Of a stretch of DNA of 64,000 nt, positions 1-8,505 are shown in pieces; within the stretch, counting starts at the first letter, position 1, and every line of letters begins with the position of its first letter. The DNA comes from Maribacter spongiicola (GTDB lineage Bacteria; Bacteroidota; Bacteroidia; Flavobacteriales; Flavobacteriaceae), in the NCBI RefSeq assembly GCF_004364165.1, contig NZ_SOAY01000011.1, positions 930,001 to 994,000 of the forward strand, given 5' to 3'. The translations under genes were made by a program, and so were the position numbers. The notes under the pieces are model-generated. The model was given only the letters and a program-made list of their open reading frames with translations. It did no database searches and was not told the DNA's origin.

Positions 1-115
1 CGATCACCACCTCAAAAGTTTTGTCATAAGTTTGTAAGCGTAGACTATCCAACAATTCTTTAATTTCGTTGGGTCTATTGTACACGGGAATTATAAAAGA
101 AAACGATAAGTTCAT
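1..115 (-). CDS. Glycosyltransferase family 2, N-terminal fragment
   Basis: The gene starts at 115 and runs off the left edge, so only 38 codons are visible. The N-terminus has the FIIPVYNRP motif, where GT-A family 2 glycosyltransferases begin their nucleotide-sugar binding fold, followed by a helix of the type EIKELLDSLRLQT. The start is supported by a purine-rich AAAGGAG about 9 nt before the ATG, an unusually good Shine-Dalgarno for this phylum. It lies downstream of fabI on the same strand, with a small hairpin (TCCAA/TTGGA) in the gap. Acceptor and product cannot be told from this fragment. The family call is good; the role is unknown. Confidence 0.75.
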   Translation of the reverse strand, partial: MNLSFSFIIPVYNRPNEIKELLDSLRLQTYDKTFEVVI

Positions 116-166
116 TATTCCTCTCCTTTGAATAGGCTCCAACAAAATTGGAAAACTAAATCTATA

Positions 167-973
167 TTAAAACTTTTCTATTACTTCTTGACTAACCCCT
201 GTGTTAGAGAAACCACCATCATGAAATAAGTTCTGCATGGTCACTTTTCTTGTAAGGTCAGAGAATAGTGTTATGGTATAATCTGCACAGTCTTGCGCAG
301 TTGCATTCCCTAACGGAGACATTTTTTCTGCATAGCTTATAAAGCCATCAAATCCTTTTACTCCTTGTCCTGCAGTAGTTGCAGTCGGCGATTGAGAAAT
401 CGTGTTTACACGTACTTTTTTCTCTTTACCAAAGAAGTACCCAAAGCTACGGGCAACTGATTCTAAATATGCTTTGTTATCTGCCATATCGTTATAATCT
501 GGGAATGTTCTTTGTGCCGCCATATAGGTCAATGCTACAACACTACCCCATTCATTCATAGCATCTGCCTTGTAAAGTGATTGTAATACTTTATGAAAAG
601 AAAGAGCTGAAACATCCCATCCTTTTGCTGTGAAATCATATTTTTCATCTGTGTAAGCACGTCCTTTACGTACGTTAACCGACATACCGATTGAATGCAA
701 TACAAAATCAATTTTTCCTCCTAAAATTTCAACTGCCTTTGCTACTAAATTATCCAAATCTTCCACACTTGTTGCATCTGCTGGTATAATTTGTGAACCT
801 GTTTCTTTAGCCAGTTCATCAATCTGTCCCATTCTCATGGCAATCGGGGCATTTGTCAATACAAAAGTACCACCTTCTGCGTGTACCGTTTGTGCCGTTT
901 TCCATGCAATAGAATTCGCGTCTAATGCTCCAAAAATAATTCCCCTTTTTCCTTTTAATAAGTTATATCCCAT
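167..973 (-). CDS. fabI: Enoyl-[acyl-carrier-protein] reductase (NADH), FabI
   Basis: It reduces trans-2-enoyl-ACP to acyl-ACP, the last step of each fatty-acid elongation round, in the cytoplasm. The 268-residue length fits FabI (about 260). The N-terminal nucleotide-binding segment GIIFGALDANSIAW has the atypical FabI glycine pattern rather than the classical SDR TGxxxGxG. Catalytic residues are visible as Y150, Y160 and K167, spaced Tyr-X6-Lys as in E. coli FabI (Y146, Y156, K163). It is preceded by a good -7 element at 1005-1012 and probably has its own transcript. Nothing is odd about it; this is the normal target type of triclosan-like inhibitors. Confidence 0.96.
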   Translation of the reverse strand: MGYNLLKGKRGIIFGALDANSIAWKTAQTVHAEGGTFVLTNAPIAMRMGQIDELAKETGSQIIPADATSVEDLDNLVAKAVEILGGKIDFVLHSIGMSVNVRKGRAYTDEKYDFTAKGWDVSALSFHKVLQSLYKADAMNEWGSVVALTYMAAQRTFPDYNDMADNKAYLESVARSFGYFFGKEKKVRVNTISQSPTATTAGQGVKGFDGFISYAEKMSPLGNATAQDCADYTITLFSDLTRKVTMQNLFHDGGFSNTGVSQEVIEKF

Positions 974-1004
974 GATGGTTGCTTCTATAGTTAGATTTAA
1001 TATT

Positions 1005-1012
1005 CAAAGATA
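1005..1012 (-). promoter_or_regulatory. Bacteroidota -7 promoter element of fabI
   Basis: On the minus strand this reads TATCTTTG, an exact match to TAnnTTTG. The predicted start of transcription is near 1000, giving a leader of about 27 nt before the fabI ATG at 973. No clear TTG is seen at the -33 position. Confidence 0.5.
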
Positions 1013-1141
1013 TCTAAAATATGTTAAAAGAGAATTGATGTATCACGTTAAAAACCCTAAAACAATCGTCTTGCTTAAAGTGTTCGAACATCAAAATGCA
1101 AAAAGCAATATTTTACTATCTACAAGTATTTTCTTTTATGA

Positions 1142-2803
1142 TTATAATGCAGCATTTAAAAGCTCTTTTGCATGTGCCAAAGCAGAATCTGACAAATCTT
1201 TACCGCTTAGCATATGAGCCAACTCTACAACCCTCTCATCATTGGTCAATTGCTTTAAGTTCGTCATGGTACGCTCCTTACCTTCGGTCTTAAAAACTTT
1301 AAAATGATGATTTCCTTTTGATGCTACTTGTGGTAAGTGTGTAATAGAAAACACCTGAAGATCGGCACTCATGTCTTTCATAATATCTGCCATTCGGTTA
1401 GATATTTCGCCAGACACCCCTGTATCTATCTCATCGAACATAATGGTCGGCAGCTTTTCATACTTAGCCAATATCGCTTTGATCACCAACATTATTCTTG
1501 ATAATTCCCCACCAGATGCTACCTTTTTTAATTCGCCATAGCTACCACCTCTATTGGCCGTAAACAGAAATGAAAGCTCATCTTTACCGGTTGACATAAA
1601 TGTCTCTGAAGCATTCAGTTTTATCTCAAACGATGCACTAGGCATACCCAAAAGCCCTAAGTCGGATTCTAATTTTTTCTTTAACTGAGGAATAACGGAA
1701 TTTCGTTTTTCGCTCAACACTACCGCTTGAGCTTCTAAAACAACTTCTAACTCTTGAATCTCTTTAGTTTTTGTCGCAATTTTATTATCTAAATTGGCAG
1801 TTTCAAAAACCTTATCGGCGAGGTCGTTCTTTATGATAATTAGCTCAGCTATATCGCCAACATTATGCTTTTTTAATAAATTATATAGTAACTGCAATTT
1901 GTTGTTAACTTGTTCAAGCTGATCAGGGTTCGCTTCTACACCTTCTTGTAAGCGTTGCAATTCTGAACTTACATCATCTAATTCTATAAGTACAGATTTT
2001 ACACGCTCAAACAAATCTTTATAATTCGATCCAAAATCGACCAATTTAGAAAGTGACTGACGCATTTCTGTCACCAAAGGTAAAACTCCAATTTGCTCAT
2101 CATTGAACAATTGATCGCCTTTAGACAATTGCTCCATAATCAATTCTACATTGTTCAGCTGCTCATACTCTTCTTCTAATTCTTCTATAATACCTGCTTT
2201 TAAAGGGGCTTTCTCTAATTCTTCTAATAAGAAGGTATTATAATCTTGCTCTTTATTTGCAGTACTTTGTATATCGATTAAGCTCTGAAGTTCTTTCTCT
2301 GCTTTGCGATACGTCTTTAAATCTTTTCTAAATTCGCTTAATCGCTTTTGGTTATTAGCCAATGCATCGACTAATTTCAACTGAAAGTCGTTTTCGGTAA
2401 GCTGCATGGTCTGATGCTGAGAATGAATATCTATAAGATTTTCTCCCAATGAAGATAACACTCCTAAAGTAACGGGAGTATCGTTTACAAAAGCTCTTGA
2501 TTTGCCACTTGGCAGAATCTCGCGTCTAATAACCGTACTATCTTCATAGTCCAAATCATGTTCTTCAAAGAATTTTTGGAGTCCGTAGGTATCTATTTTA
2601 AATGTACCTTCTATAATACATTTTTCATCCTTAACACGTAAAGATGTTAAGTCTGCCCGTTTACCAAGCACTAGTGATAAACCACCAAGTAAAATAGATT
2701 TACCAGCACCTGTTTCACCGGTAATAACCGTGAAACCTTTATCGAAGTCTACTTCTAGACGATTAATTAATGCGTAATTAGAAATGGAAAGGGTTGAAAG
2801 CAC
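1142..2803 (-). CDS. recN: DNA repair protein RecN
   Basis: This is an SMC-like ATPase of double-strand-break repair, 553 residues, the usual RecN length. The N-terminus LSISNYALI leads into Walker A GETGAGKS at residues 29-36. The middle (about 150-370) is long, charged and rich in Glu, Lys and Leu, as expected of the coiled-coil arms. The C-terminal half holds the ABC signature VASGGELSR and Walker B IMFDEIDTGVSG, followed by the ITHLPQVA switch histidine. It ends the block bamD-rpoZ-coaBC-DUF4835-recN, an order conserved in Bacteroidota, but a -7 element at 2824-2831 suggests that it also has its own promoter. Confidence 0.97.
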   Translation of the reverse strand: MLSTLSISNYALINRLEVDFDKGFTVITGETGAGKSILLGGLSLVLGKRADLTSLRVKDEKCIIEGTFKIDTYGLQKFFEEHDLDYEDSTVIRREILPSGKSRAFVNDTPVTLGVLSSLGENLIDIHSQHQTMQLTENDFQLKLVDALANNQKRLSEFRKDLKTYRKAEKELQSLIDIQSTANKEQDYNTFLLEELEKAPLKAGIIEELEEEYEQLNNVELIMEQLSKGDQLFNDEQIGVLPLVTEMRQSLSKLVDFGSNYKDLFERVKSVLIELDDVSSELQRLQEGVEANPDQLEQVNNKLQLLYNLLKKHNVGDIAELIIIKNDLADKVFETANLDNKIATKTKEIQELEVVLEAQAVVLSEKRNSVIPQLKKKLESDLGLLGMPSASFEIKLNASETFMSTGKDELSFLFTANRGGSYGELKKVASGGELSRIMLVIKAILAKYEKLPTIMFDEIDTGVSGEISNRMADIMKDMSADLQVFSITHLPQVASKGNHHFKVFKTEGKERTMTNLKQLTNDERVVELAHMLSGKDLSDSALAHAKELLNAAL

Positions 2804-2823
2804 GCGTTAGAATTTTAGATTCA

Positions 2824-2831
2824 CAAAGGTA
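2824..2831 (-). promoter_or_regulatory. -7 promoter element of recN
   Basis: The minus strand reads TACCTTTG, an exact TAnnTTTG. The predicted start near 2819 gives a 16-nt leader to the recN ATG at 2803. It lies in the 55-bp gap after the DUF4835 gene, so recN can be transcribed separately from the block upstream. Confidence 0.45.
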
Positions 2832-2858
2832 ATCTATAATTCCGTTTTGTAAAATGGT

Positions 2859-3752
2859 TCAATATTTAATATCGTTCCAAGTAGAAGCGTATAAAGGAGC
2901 AATTTTATTTAATGTTTCTTTCAGCTTTATAATATCTATTTTTGGTCCGTCAGAAAAAATATTTTTTATTTCTTCAGATTTTGCATCAAAGAATGTAGAA
3001 ATCAAAAAAGCATTTGGTCTTCTATTGATCATTGTTTGAAACAGATTCATGGTACCCGCAATAACTTGCTTGCCCGTACTATTATTATCTGGCAAAATAT
3101 CAAGACCTTTTCTATGATAGTTATACATTGCTATTCGATACTCTCTATAGGTATTCGATAAAAGATTATCTACCAGCTCAAATCTACTTCTGTTAGAGTC
3201 GGAAGACTGGCTCCATCCTGCAGAGTTACTTCCTTGGGCTTGGGTTACAATATTCTGTGCCTTTCTATAAAAATCTGTTCCGCCTTCTAAAGAAAAAGTA
3301 TCGGCATCTAAGCCTAACATAATATATACATAGTAAGCCATAACGCTTACGAGATTAGATTCGAACTGGTTTTCATTAAAAATTAAAGGTTGAAATTCAA
3401 TATATTGAAAATTGAACGCATTGTCTTTATAATTAAAAACCGGAGATGAGTAAGAAGTATTGTAAACTGGTCTAGAAGATTGTATTTGAATATTACCACT
3501 AAAATTATTTGATTCGAAAGAGGTAATGGTAATAAACATTTGGGCATTTACCCGTTCATTCTCTTTGTAGACACGGTTTGTCCATTTTGTTTTATTAATG
3601 AAATCATTTAATGAACGCTCTAAAGTCTTAAATACCTGCTGCTCACCTCGTGATAATTGATCGGAATTTACCGTAATCGTACAGGTTAGTTCTTGCGCAT
3701 GTGATACTAAGCTAAAAAAGGTAAAAAGTAATAGAAATATAGCCTTACGCAT
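2859..3752 (-). CDS. DUF4835 family secreted protein
   Basis: A protein of 297 residues from the ATG at 3752, which opens with a classical signal peptide (MRKAIFLLLFTFFSLVSHAQ) and is therefore probably periplasmic or outer-membrane associated. The body contains an IQSSRPVYN segment and a conserved aromatic GWSQSSDSNRSRF stretch, features I associate with DUF4835, a Bacteroidota family of unknown function. An in-frame upstream ATG exists inside coaBC, but the signal peptide decides for 3752. Its first 8 bases overlap the end of coaBC, so the two are translationally coupled. The function is unknown; the constant position after coaBC is the only clue. Confidence 0.85.
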   Translation of the reverse strand: MRKAIFLLLFTFFSLVSHAQELTCTITVNSDQLSRGEQQVFKTLERSLNDFINKTKWTNRVYKENERVNAQMFITITSFESNNFSGNIQIQSSRPVYNTSYSSPVFNYKDNAFNFQYIEFQPLIFNENQFESNLVSVMAYYVYIMLGLDADTFSLEGGTDFYRKAQNIVTQAQGSNSAGWSQSSDSNRSRFELVDNLLSNTYREYRIAMYNYHRKGLDILPDNNSTGKQVIAGTMNLFQTMINRRPNAFLISTFFDAKSEEIKNIFSDGPKIDIIKLKETLNKIAPLYASTWNDIKY

Positions 3753-4950
3753 ACTGTCTTTTAATAATTTCATTAAAGATATCCACAGCAACTTCTGCCT
3801 TGGTCTTTAGTTCAAACGTAGTAATGTTAGAATTGGTATCTATAAATGAAATTTTATTGGTAACACCGCCAAAGCCAGCACCTTTATCTCGCATTGAATT
3901 TAATACTATGGCATCTAAGTTTTTACGTTTTAACTTACCTTTTGCGTTCTCAACTTCATTTTCGGTCTCTAATGCAAAACCTACCAGAAATTGATTTTTT
4001 TTATGATCACCGAAAGTCTTCAAAATATCTTTATTCTTTACCAATTCAATAGTAAAGTTTTCTTCGGATTTTTTAATCTTTTGTTCCGCTACAGTTTTAG
4101 GTCGATAATCTGCAACTGCTGCTGCACAAATGACAATATCTGAAGTATCGTAATACATTTGGGCGCTATGATACATGTCGTCTGCAGAAACTACATTGAC
4201 AACGTGTATATTATCATGAATGACGGACAAATGTGTGGGTCCGGTAACCAAATAGACTTCAGCTCCAAGACCGGCCGCTGTTTTGGCAAGTTCAAAACCC
4301 ATTAACCCAGAGGAGTGATTACCAATAAAACGTACAGGGTCAATTGCTTCATATGTCGGCCCTGCAGTAATCAACACTTTTTTACCTGATAACGGTAATC
4401 CATCAAATAACTGCTTTTTTATAAAGCTTACAATATCTTCAGGTTCTGCCATTCTACCCTCGCCATGTAAACCACTAGCAAGTTCGCCACTTGTTGCCGG
4501 AATTATCATATTACCAAAAGATGCAAGGGCATCTAAAGAACTTTTGGTACTTGGGTGCTTGTACATATCAAGATCCATTGCGGGAGCGATGAAAACAGGA
4601 CATTTAGCCGATAAATAGGTAGCCATTAAAATATTGTCGCAATTACCTTTTGCCATTTTAGACATGGTATTCGCTGTAGCCGGCGCAATGACCATTAAGT
4701 CTGCCCATAGTCCCATTTCTACATGATTGTTCCAATCCACAGTATTCTCTTCTGTCTTAACAAAATCAAGTACTACAGGGTTTTTAGCCAAAGTAGCCAG
4801 GGTTAGTGGGGAAACGAAAAAGCTGGCACTATCGGTAAGTATGACCTTAACGTTAGCGCCAGCTTTTATAAATAAACGAACTAAGAATGTAGTTTTGTAA
4901 GCGGCAATTCCTCCGGTAATTCCTAAAAGAATATTTTTGCCGTTCAACAT
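3745..4950 (-). CDS. coaBC: Bifunctional phosphopantothenoylcysteine decarboxylase / phosphopantothenate-cysteine ligase
   Basis: It performs two consecutive steps of coenzyme A synthesis: joining cysteine to 4'-phosphopantothenate and decarboxylating the product to 4'-phosphopantetheine. At 401 residues it is the usual fused CoaBC. The flavin-binding CoaC half comes first, with LGITGGIAAYK, the catalytic-His segment NNHVEMGLWAD and the substrate-clamp motif PAMDLDMY. The CoaB half starts near residue 190 with VLITAGPTYEAIDPVRFIGN and continues with NHSSGLMG and KNKDIL. It lies 5 bp after rpoZ and overlaps the DUF4835 start, so it sits within one operon. Confidence 0.97.
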   Translation of the reverse strand: MLNGKNILLGITGGIAAYKTTFLVRLFIKAGANVKVILTDSASFFVSPLTLATLAKNPVVLDFVKTEENTVDWNNHVEMGLWADLMVIAPATANTMSKMAKGNCDNILMATYLSAKCPVFIAPAMDLDMYKHPSTKSSLDALASFGNMIIPATSGELASGLHGEGRMAEPEDIVSFIKKQLFDGLPLSGKKVLITAGPTYEAIDPVRFIGNHSSGLMGFELAKTAAGLGAEVYLVTGPTHLSVIHDNIHVVNVVSADDMYHSAQMYYDTSDIVICAAAVADYRPKTVAEQKIKKSEENFTIELVKNKDILKTFGDHKKNQFLVGFALETENEVENAKGKLKRKNLDAIVLNSMRDKGAGFGGVTNKISFIDTNSNITTFELKTKAEVAVDIFNEIIKRQYA

Positions 4951-4955
4951 AATTC

Positions 4956-5288
4956 TTAAGCGTCTTTTTCTGTATTTCTATGGTAGATCTTATCCATCAA
5001 CCACTCTTCTACTGCCATAGCGTGTGGCTTAGGTAATTTTTCATAAAACTTAGAAACTTCTATCTGCTCTTTGTTTTCAAAAACTTCTTCTAAACTATCG
5101 CTATAAGTAGCAAACTCTTCTAATTTCTCTAAAAGTTCTTTCTTAATTTCAGAATTGATCTGAATAGCACGTTTAGAAGCTATTGAAATTGCCTCATAGA
5201 TATTTTCAGTAGGTGCATCGAACTCATTACGGTCAATAGTTACCGTTGACACAGCTGCTTTAGAGTTTTTTAAATCGTTCATATTCAT
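4956..5288 (-). CDS. rpoZ: RNA polymerase omega/Rpb6-type subunit
   Basis: A 110-residue protein whose centre (NIYEAISIASKRAIQINSEIKKEL) carries the Rpb6/omega signature: an alternating helix with conserved A-xx-RA-QI that wraps the C-terminus of beta'. The C-terminal half, including the EEWLMDKIYHR tail, is longer than proteobacterial omega, as is normal in Bacteroidota. It lies between bamD and coaBC with very short gaps. M1 and M3 are both ATG and equally possible starts. The identification rests on motif plus gene order. Confidence 0.85.
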   Translation of the reverse strand: MNMNDLKNSKAAVSTVTIDRNEFDAPTENIYEAISIASKRAIQINSEIKKELLEKLEEFATYSDSLEEVFENKEQIEVSKFYEKLPKPHAMAVEEWLMDKIYHRNTEKDA

Positions 5289-5299
5289 AATTACATTAT

Positions 5300-6139
5300 T
5301 TATTTTGATTCAACGTTTTGCGCTTGCATACGTTGTAATTCTTTATCAATTTTCTCAATTAAATCTGTTGCCTGCTTGTCGAATTTAGAATCTGGAAATT
5401 GCTTTTTCAAGGCAACATGAGCAGTTTTAGCATTTTTCAAACGCTCTTCTTTTACCTGTTCGAAACTATTTACCGCCATATGTGTTAAGGCATCAACCTT
5501 AATATACATCGCTTCTTCTCTAAAAGGAGAACCAGGATTATCGGAAACAAAATTATCACTTGCCGCTACGGCAGATTTTAGCATATCATAATTGAAACGA
5601 CCAAGTTTATTATACTGCTTTACAATTTCAAAAGCTTTTTCTTCCTTTTTGGTAGTTAACTCCTGAGCCATTGCATTAGCTTCTGCGAAGTATTCTGAAT
5701 CAGGGTTGGTGTTAATGAAATTCTGTAATTTCAATAGTGCTTTATCTGTATCTGTTTGGTCTAAAGAATATTCTGGCGATAATTCATAGAAACTTTTTGC
5801 ACCTAAGAAATTTGCCTCAATAGCCTTATCACTTTTAGGATATGATTTTACAAAACGCTCGAATTGATAACCGGCCATGTTGTAATCTTCTCGCTTAAAG
5901 TAACTATTAGACAAAAAGAACATAACACGCTCACCTTGAGGTTTACCTACATATTTAGGTGCAATTTGCTCAAGCAATCTATTCGCTCTTTTAAAATCAC
6001 CCGCTTCGTAGTAAGTTTCTGCCAAATCGTATTTAGCTTTTACGTCATCGTGCTTCAGTACTTTTTGGTACTCGCTACATGATTGTAAGGCTATGGCAAT
6101 CAATAGTAATGGAAAAACTCTCCTCATTTTAAAAAACAT
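5300..6139 (-). CDS. bamD: Outer-membrane assembly lipoprotein BamD
   Basis: A component of the Bam complex that inserts beta-barrel proteins into the outer membrane. A lipoprotein signal (RRVFPLLLIAIALQSC) places the lipidated Cys at residue 21. The mature protein consists of TPR-like helices: YYEAGDFKRANRLLEQI, FFLSNSYFKREDYNMAGYQF with the BamD-typical RFVKSYP, and KALLKLQNFINTNPDSEYF. Length 279, typical. Two starts are possible, M1 at 6139 and M5 at 6127; the promoter at 6144-6151 would place the transcript start exactly on M1, which would make the mRNA leaderless. First gene of the bamD-rpoZ-coaBC-DUF4835 operon. Confidence 0.93.
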   Translation of the reverse strand: MFFKMRRVFPLLLIAIALQSCSEYQKVLKHDDVKAKYDLAETYYEAGDFKRANRLLEQIAPKYVGKPQGERVMFFLSNSYFKREDYNMAGYQFERFVKSYPKSDKAIEANFLGAKSFYELSPEYSLDQTDTDKALLKLQNFINTNPDSEYFAEANAMAQELTTKKEEKAFEIVKQYNKLGRFNYDMLKSAVAASDNFVSDNPGSPFREEAMYIKVDALTHMAVNSFEQVKEERLKNAKTAHVALKKQFPDSKFDKQATDLIEKIDKELQRMQAQNVESK

Positions 6140-6143
6140 TTTG

Positions 6144-6151
6144 CAAAATTA
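6144..6151 (-). promoter_or_regulatory. -7 promoter element of the bamD operon
   Basis: The minus strand reads TAATTTTG, followed directly by CAAAATG. The spacing puts the predicted first transcribed base on the A of the bamD ATG at 6139. If transcription starts a few bases earlier, the ATG at 6127 would be the start instead. No -33 TTG at proper spacing is seen. Confidence 0.45.
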
Positions 6152-6246
6152 GTGATTATCAATGGATTTAAAAAACATTTTAAACCAATAAAAATACAGG
6201 CTTTACAGCACACGAATGTCCTACTAAGTGAAGATTTAACGAATAT

Positions 6247-7137
6247 TTATGCTGGTATGCGTATCATAGATTCCATAAATGAAACAATTCTATGCTTTAA
6301 GGCATCACTCGCAGTAATTAATGGTAATCTTACAAAAGGCTTTGCAAGACCTAAGTATTCAAATATAACTTTGATACCTGCTGGGTTTCCTTCTTCGAAA
6401 ATCAACTTCATGCCATCTTGCATTCTATAATGATAACTGTAAGCTACTTCGGTATTACCATCTAATCCTTCATGCACCATTTTAGAAAACTCTTCTGGCA
6501 AACCTTGACCGATTACAGAAATTACTCCATCACCACCCGCAACTATAGTTGGTAATGCTGTAATATCATCCCCAGAAAGCACTAAAAATCCTTCTGGTCT
6601 TTTTGATATTAGTTCTTGTACCTGTGTCATATCACCACAAGCCTCTTTTACTGCCACTATATTATCAAATTTCTTTGCTAGGCGTACTACGGTTTCCGGT
6701 AACATATTACTACCCGTACGACCAGGTACATTATATAAAATGATTGGTAAAGGCGACGCTTTAGAAAGCGCTGCGAAGTGCTGATAAATACCTTCTTGTG
6801 TAGGTCTGTTGTAATATGGAGAAACAGATAAAATGGCATCGTAAGCAGATAAGTCAGCCGATTTCAGTTCTTCTACCAAAGCCATGGTATTATTACCACC
6901 AATACCTATAACCAATGGTAAAGCTCCTTGATTCGCCTCTTCAACAGTGCGCATAACCAATTGTTTTTCTGCTTTTGAAAGTGTTACAGATTCTGCAGTA
7001 GTACCTAATACCACCAAGTAATCTATATTGCCTTCAATATTAAAAGCTACAATTTTTCTAAGAGCCTCTACATCTACTGATCCATCTTCTTTAAAAGGCG
7101 TAATTAACGCTACTCCTGCTCCCCTTAAATCTCTCAT
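6247..7137 (-). CDS. dapA: 4-hydroxy-tetrahydrodipicolinate synthase
   Basis: It condenses pyruvate with aspartate semialdehyde, the first committed step toward lysine and meso-diaminopimelate. The 296 residues form the expected single TIM-barrel domain. Visible are GAGVALITPF at the start, GTTAESVTL, SVSPYYNRPTQEGIYQHF with the catalytic-triad Tyr, YNVPGRTG with the second Tyr, and VAVKEACGDM with the Schiff-base Lys. It starts 2 bp after the upstream conserved hypothetical and is clearly co-transcribed with it. The same pathway recurs at dapF (28152-28928). Confidence 0.97.
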   Translation of the reverse strand: MRDLRGAGVALITPFKEDGSVDVEALRKIVAFNIEGNIDYLVVLGTTAESVTLSKAEKQLVMRTVEEANQGALPLVIGIGGNNTMALVEELKSADLSAYDAILSVSPYYNRPTQEGIYQHFAALSKASPLPIILYNVPGRTGSNMLPETVVRLAKKFDNIVAVKEACGDMTQVQELISKRPEGFLVLSGDDITALPTIVAGGDGVISVIGQGLPEEFSKMVHEGLDGNTEVAYSYHYRMQDGMKLIFEEGNPAGIKVIFEYLGLAKPFVRLPLITASDALKHRIVSFMESMIRIPA

Positions 7138-7139
7138 AA

Positions 7140-7673
7140 TTAAATTTCTTTAAAAATGCCCAAGTACTTTTTCAATTCTTTTTTAAATATTTGAAAGTCC
7201 TTTAGCGGCGTATCTAACATTAAATCATTGTAAGTCGGACCCACTTCTTTAAACCCGACTCTTAAACGAGCTTTTGCCTTCATCGACATTAAATTCAACA
7301 GTAGGCTATCCTCATTATAATAATTAACTAAAAGGTCATATTCTCGTCCTAAAAACTCAAGGGCATAACTGTTTTCTATTTCACCGTTCCATCCCAAATC
7401 CTTATCTGAAAAAACAGGAGTGGCATATGGTGAGTTTTTATCATAAAAACGTTTATATCCAATAATTTTAACCGCATTGGGATGCAACGATAGCTCCTCT
7501 TGAAACTGAAAAAACAATTCAGTTTTCTCAAACTTATCTAGATCCACAATACAACCTACAGAACGTATTCCCTTACCCTCACGCGTTACAGCAACTGGTG
7601 TTGCCACCAACTGTTTTAATATCTTACGGCCAGATTTCCGTTTAAACTTGTCCTTAATTCCTTTTAAAAACAT
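7140..7673 (-). CDS. Conserved hypothetical protein, DUF6913-like
   Basis: A 177-residue cytoplasmic protein with no signal peptide or membrane segment and a strongly basic start (FLKGIKDKFKRKSGRKILKQL). The middle holds SVGCIVDLDKFEK and, later, LLVNYYNEDSLLLNLMSMKAKARLRVGF, which suggests an alpha/beta fold. I believe it belongs to DUF6913, a flavobacterial family found next to dapA, but this is from memory. It is the first gene of the dapA unit and is divergent from the 5'-nucleotidase genes, with only 45 bp between start codons. The function is unknown; coupling with dapA hints at a link to lysine or cell-wall precursor supply. Confidence 0.65.
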   Translation of the reverse strand: MFLKGIKDKFKRKSGRKILKQLVATPVAVTREGKGIRSVGCIVDLDKFEKTELFFQFQEELSLHPNAVKIIGYKRFYDKNSPYATPVFSDKDLGWNGEIENSYALEFLGREYDLLVNYYNEDSLLLNLMSMKAKARLRVGFKEVGPTYNDLMLDTPLKDFQIFKKELKKYLGIFKEI

Positions 7674-7678
7674 GTATT

Positions 7679-7700
7679 TTTACATTTAGACAAATGTAAA
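7679..7700. promoter_or_regulatory. Inverted repeat between two divergent genes
   Basis: TTTACATTT and AAATGTAAA form a perfect 9-bp inverted repeat around AGAC, and together they fill half of the 45-bp gap between two divergent ATGs. Each arm contains a near -7 element: TACATTTG reading left (exact TAnnTTTG, 7698 down to 7691) and TACATTTA reading right (one mismatch, 7681-7688). It could be a back-to-back promoter pair, an operator, or both. Confidence 0.45.
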
Positions 7701-7718
7701 TAATATCCCTGCAACTAT

Positions 7719-8504
7719 ATGGCGAAGTTAAAACACTTTGGTATTTTAAAAATAAAACATTTTGTTATATTTTTAACATTGCTCAGTTTAGCATCTTGCA
7801 AAAACAACCCTGAGCAACTAAAAGAACTGACTGGCAAGCAAATACCTATCGATACAAGTTTTACATCAGTTGATAGTATTCAAAAATTTATTCTGCCTTA
7901 TCATGATCGCGTTGAAAGTATTTTAGACAGTACTTTGGCATATGCACCTTTTGTAATCACTAAAACCGATGGCAAATTCAATACAACAGCGGGTAATTTA
8001 ATGGCAGATATTGTATTAAGCGAAACCAACCCAATATTCCATAAGCGAACTGGACAAACAATTGATTTGGTTTTATTGAACCATGGCGGTATTCGTTCTA
8101 TTATCTCTAAGGGTAATGTTACTTCAAGAACTGCATACGAAGTGATGCCTTTCGAAAATTCTGTGGTCGTCGTTGAACTTAAAGGCGATGCATTATTAAA
8201 GATGGTCGAGTACCTCATACAATCTAAAAGAGCGCACCCTGTTGCCGGCATACAGCTTATTCTAAATAAAGATAACACGGTCAATACTTTTACAATTAAC
8301 GGGAAACCTGTAGACAAAAACAAGTCTTATTATGTTGCTACTTCTGACTACCTAGTAACTGGTGGCGATAATATGAGCTTTTTCAAAGAAGCACTTTCTA
8401 AGACAGAAACCGATTATAAAATACGAAATGCCATGATAGATTTCTTTTCTAAAGTGGATACCCTTGCCCCAAAAGTTGATTTAAGATACTATCAATTACA
8501 GTAA
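7719..8504 (+). CDS. 5'-nucleotidase C-terminal domain lipoprotein
   Basis: A 261-residue protein corresponding to the C-terminal substrate-binding domain (5_nucleotid_C type) of UshA-like nucleotidases, made as a separate protein. Matching segments are TAGNLMADIVLS, LLNHGGIRSIISKGNVTSRTAYEVMPFENSV, AGIQLILN and YYVATSDYLVTGGDNMSFF, the last being the family's product-site loop. The N-terminus is a lipoprotein signal with lipobox LASC. It lies 1 bp before the gene for the catalytic metallophosphatase domain. The two presumably meet in the periplasm or outer membrane to form the working enzyme. It has no catalytic metal site of its own. Confidence 0.9.
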   Translation: MAKLKHFGILKIKHFVIFLTLLSLASCKNNPEQLKELTGKQIPIDTSFTSVDSIQKFILPYHDRVESILDSTLAYAPFVITKTDGKFNTTAGNLMADIVLSETNPIFHKRTGQTIDLVLLNHGGIRSIISKGNVTSRTAYEVMPFENSVVVVELKGDALLKMVEYLIQSKRAHPVAGIQLILNKDNTVNTFTINGKPVDKNKSYYVATSDYLVTGGDNMSFFKEALSKTETDYKIRNAMIDFFSKVDTLAPKVDLRYYQLQ

Positions 8505-8505
8505 A

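Noticed and set aside
2854-3039. Plus-strand open frames opposite the DUF4835 gene and many others
   Set aside because: They are antisense shadows of well-supported genes, with no independent features.
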